Source of the DNA: Rhodospirillaceae bacterium
GTDB taxonomy: Bacteria; Pseudomonadota; Alphaproteobacteria; SHVZ01
DNA length: 60,147 nucleotides
NCBI GenBank assembly: GCA_016792585.1
Contig: JAEULB010000056.1
Location: 1-60,147, forward strand
Direction: 5' to 3'
Below are positions 59,621 through 60,147 of the stretch, piece by piece. The notes below the pieces were generated by a model. That model ran no database searches and was not told where the DNA came from. It was given only the letters and a program-made list of their open reading frames with translations. Each line of letters starts with the position of its first letter. Positions within the stretch are counted from its first letter, which is position 1. The translations under genes and the position numbers were made by a program.

Positions 59621-60147
59621 GGGCGAATGCTTTCGTGCGAAGTCCCTCGGCGATGCGCCGCACCGGCGCGCGCCAGTCGCCCGGCGCTTCCTGGCGGAAA
59701 AGGGAGATGGATGGATACCAAGGGCTGTCCGACCGGCCGGTAAGCCAGCGCCAATCGGATGCGTGATGGAGGAGGAGCCAGGTGGGCCGGCCCAGGGCGC
59801 CGGCGAGATGGACGATCGACGTGTCGGACGTGATGACGAGGTCGAGATTGGCCATGACCGCCGCGGTCGTCGCCATGTCGCTCAGGTCCGCCGAGAGGTC
59901 GAGCAGGTCGAGCCCGGTGAGGTCATCGCCGTTTGGATCCTTCACCAGGCTGATCGCCGAGCCCGGCATGGCCGAGAGGAGCGGCCGTATCGCGTCGAGC
60001 CCCGGCGAGCGCATCCGGTCCTCGAGGAAACGCGGGTTTCCTTTCCAGCAGATGCCGATCCGCGGCCCCTTCACTCCGGCGAGATGCTCCGCCCAGCGAG
60101 TGACCTCCTCCGCTGGAGCCGTCAGGTAGGGCACCGGGCCCGGGATC
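59607..60147 (-). CDS. TPR/GT9-type glycosyltransferase, C-terminal part (5'-truncated by window edge)
   Basis: The frame stays open to the right edge of the window (IPGPVPYLTAPAEEVTRW), so the N-terminus lies outside. The part present is the second half of the GT-B domain: IGICWKGNPRFLEDRMRSPGLDAI, ISLVKDPNGDD, SDTSIVHLAGALGRPTWLLL and SDWRWLTGRSDSPWYPSISLFRQ. It matches the other TPR/GT9 proteins in the window, so a TPR N-terminus is expected but not seen. The stop at 59607 overlaps the likely start of the following gene. Confidence 0.85.
   Translation of the reverse strand, partial: IPGPVPYLTAPAEEVTRWAEHLAGVKGPRIGICWKGNPRFLEDRMRSPGLDAIRPLLSAMPGSAISLVKDPNGDDLTGLDLLDLSADLSDMATTAAVMANLDLVITSDTSIVHLAGALGRPTWLLLHHASDWRWLTGRSDSPWYPSISLFRQEAPGDWRAPVRRIAEGLRTKAFAHHRT

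Noticed and set aside
1..60147. CRISPR arrays, rRNA and tRNA genes
   Set aside because: No regularly spaced repeat array, no 16S/23S-type sequence and no tRNA cloverleaf pattern were noticed when reading both strands. This was done by eye and small tRNAs could be missed.

Overview
The window is a G+C-rich 60 kb segment. Its codon use, its dense runs of short-overlap operons (ATGA/GTGA junctions) and an RHE_PE00001/DUF1612-type regulator all suggest an alphaproteobacterium. The genus cannot be fixed from the sequence alone. Both window ends cut through genes. No rRNA, tRNA or CRISPR array was seen.

Layout. (1) 0-14.5 kb: TPR-glycosyltransferases of two kinds, SPINDLY/OGT-like (GT41) and GT9/heptosyltransferase-like. 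With them are an FkbM-type methyltransferase, a GT8-like glycosyltransferase and two genes of other kinds: a DNA-binding protein that could be a replication initiator, and a small membrane protein. (2) 14.9-31.3 kb: a sugar-biosynthesis block with class III and DegT aminotransferases, a transaldolase, a nucleotidyltransferase-PfkB kinase fusion, a split transketolase, two SDR enzymes, methyltransferases, an AAC(3)-like acetyltransferase, two TIGR04372-like glycosyltransferases and another TPR-GT. (3) 31.3-37.7 kb: a fourth GT41 enzyme, an exostosin/RXYLT1-like glycosyltransferase, a radical SAM/SPASM enzyme and a Maf (DUF115) glycosyltransferase. (4) 37.7-41.5 kb: a replicon-maintenance module with an A+T-rich palindrome region, parA, a small ribbon-helix-helix partner, an RHE_PE00001-like regulator and a tyrosine recombinase with a 34-bp inverted repeat upstream. 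This suggests the segment lies on a plasmid or chromid, or came from one. (5) 41.6-45.6 kb: an FkbM-like enzyme, a second methyltransferase-like protein, an SMR/ArnF-like transporter and a B12-radical SAM enzyme. (6) 45.7-47.1 kb: a Ser/Thr-rich secreted protein transcribed alone, with a near-consensus promoter and a textbook terminator. (7) 47.5-57.8 kb: a type II secretion operon in the order E-F-G-H-I-J-K-L-M-C-D. (8) 57.8-60.1 kb: two more TPR/GT9 genes, one of which appears to lack a canonical start codon.

Working hypothesis (inference): the locus makes one or more unusual activated sugars, attaches them through a battery of TPR-GTs and other transferases to an abundant Ser/Thr-rich surface or secreted protein, and exports product(s) through the adjacent type II system.
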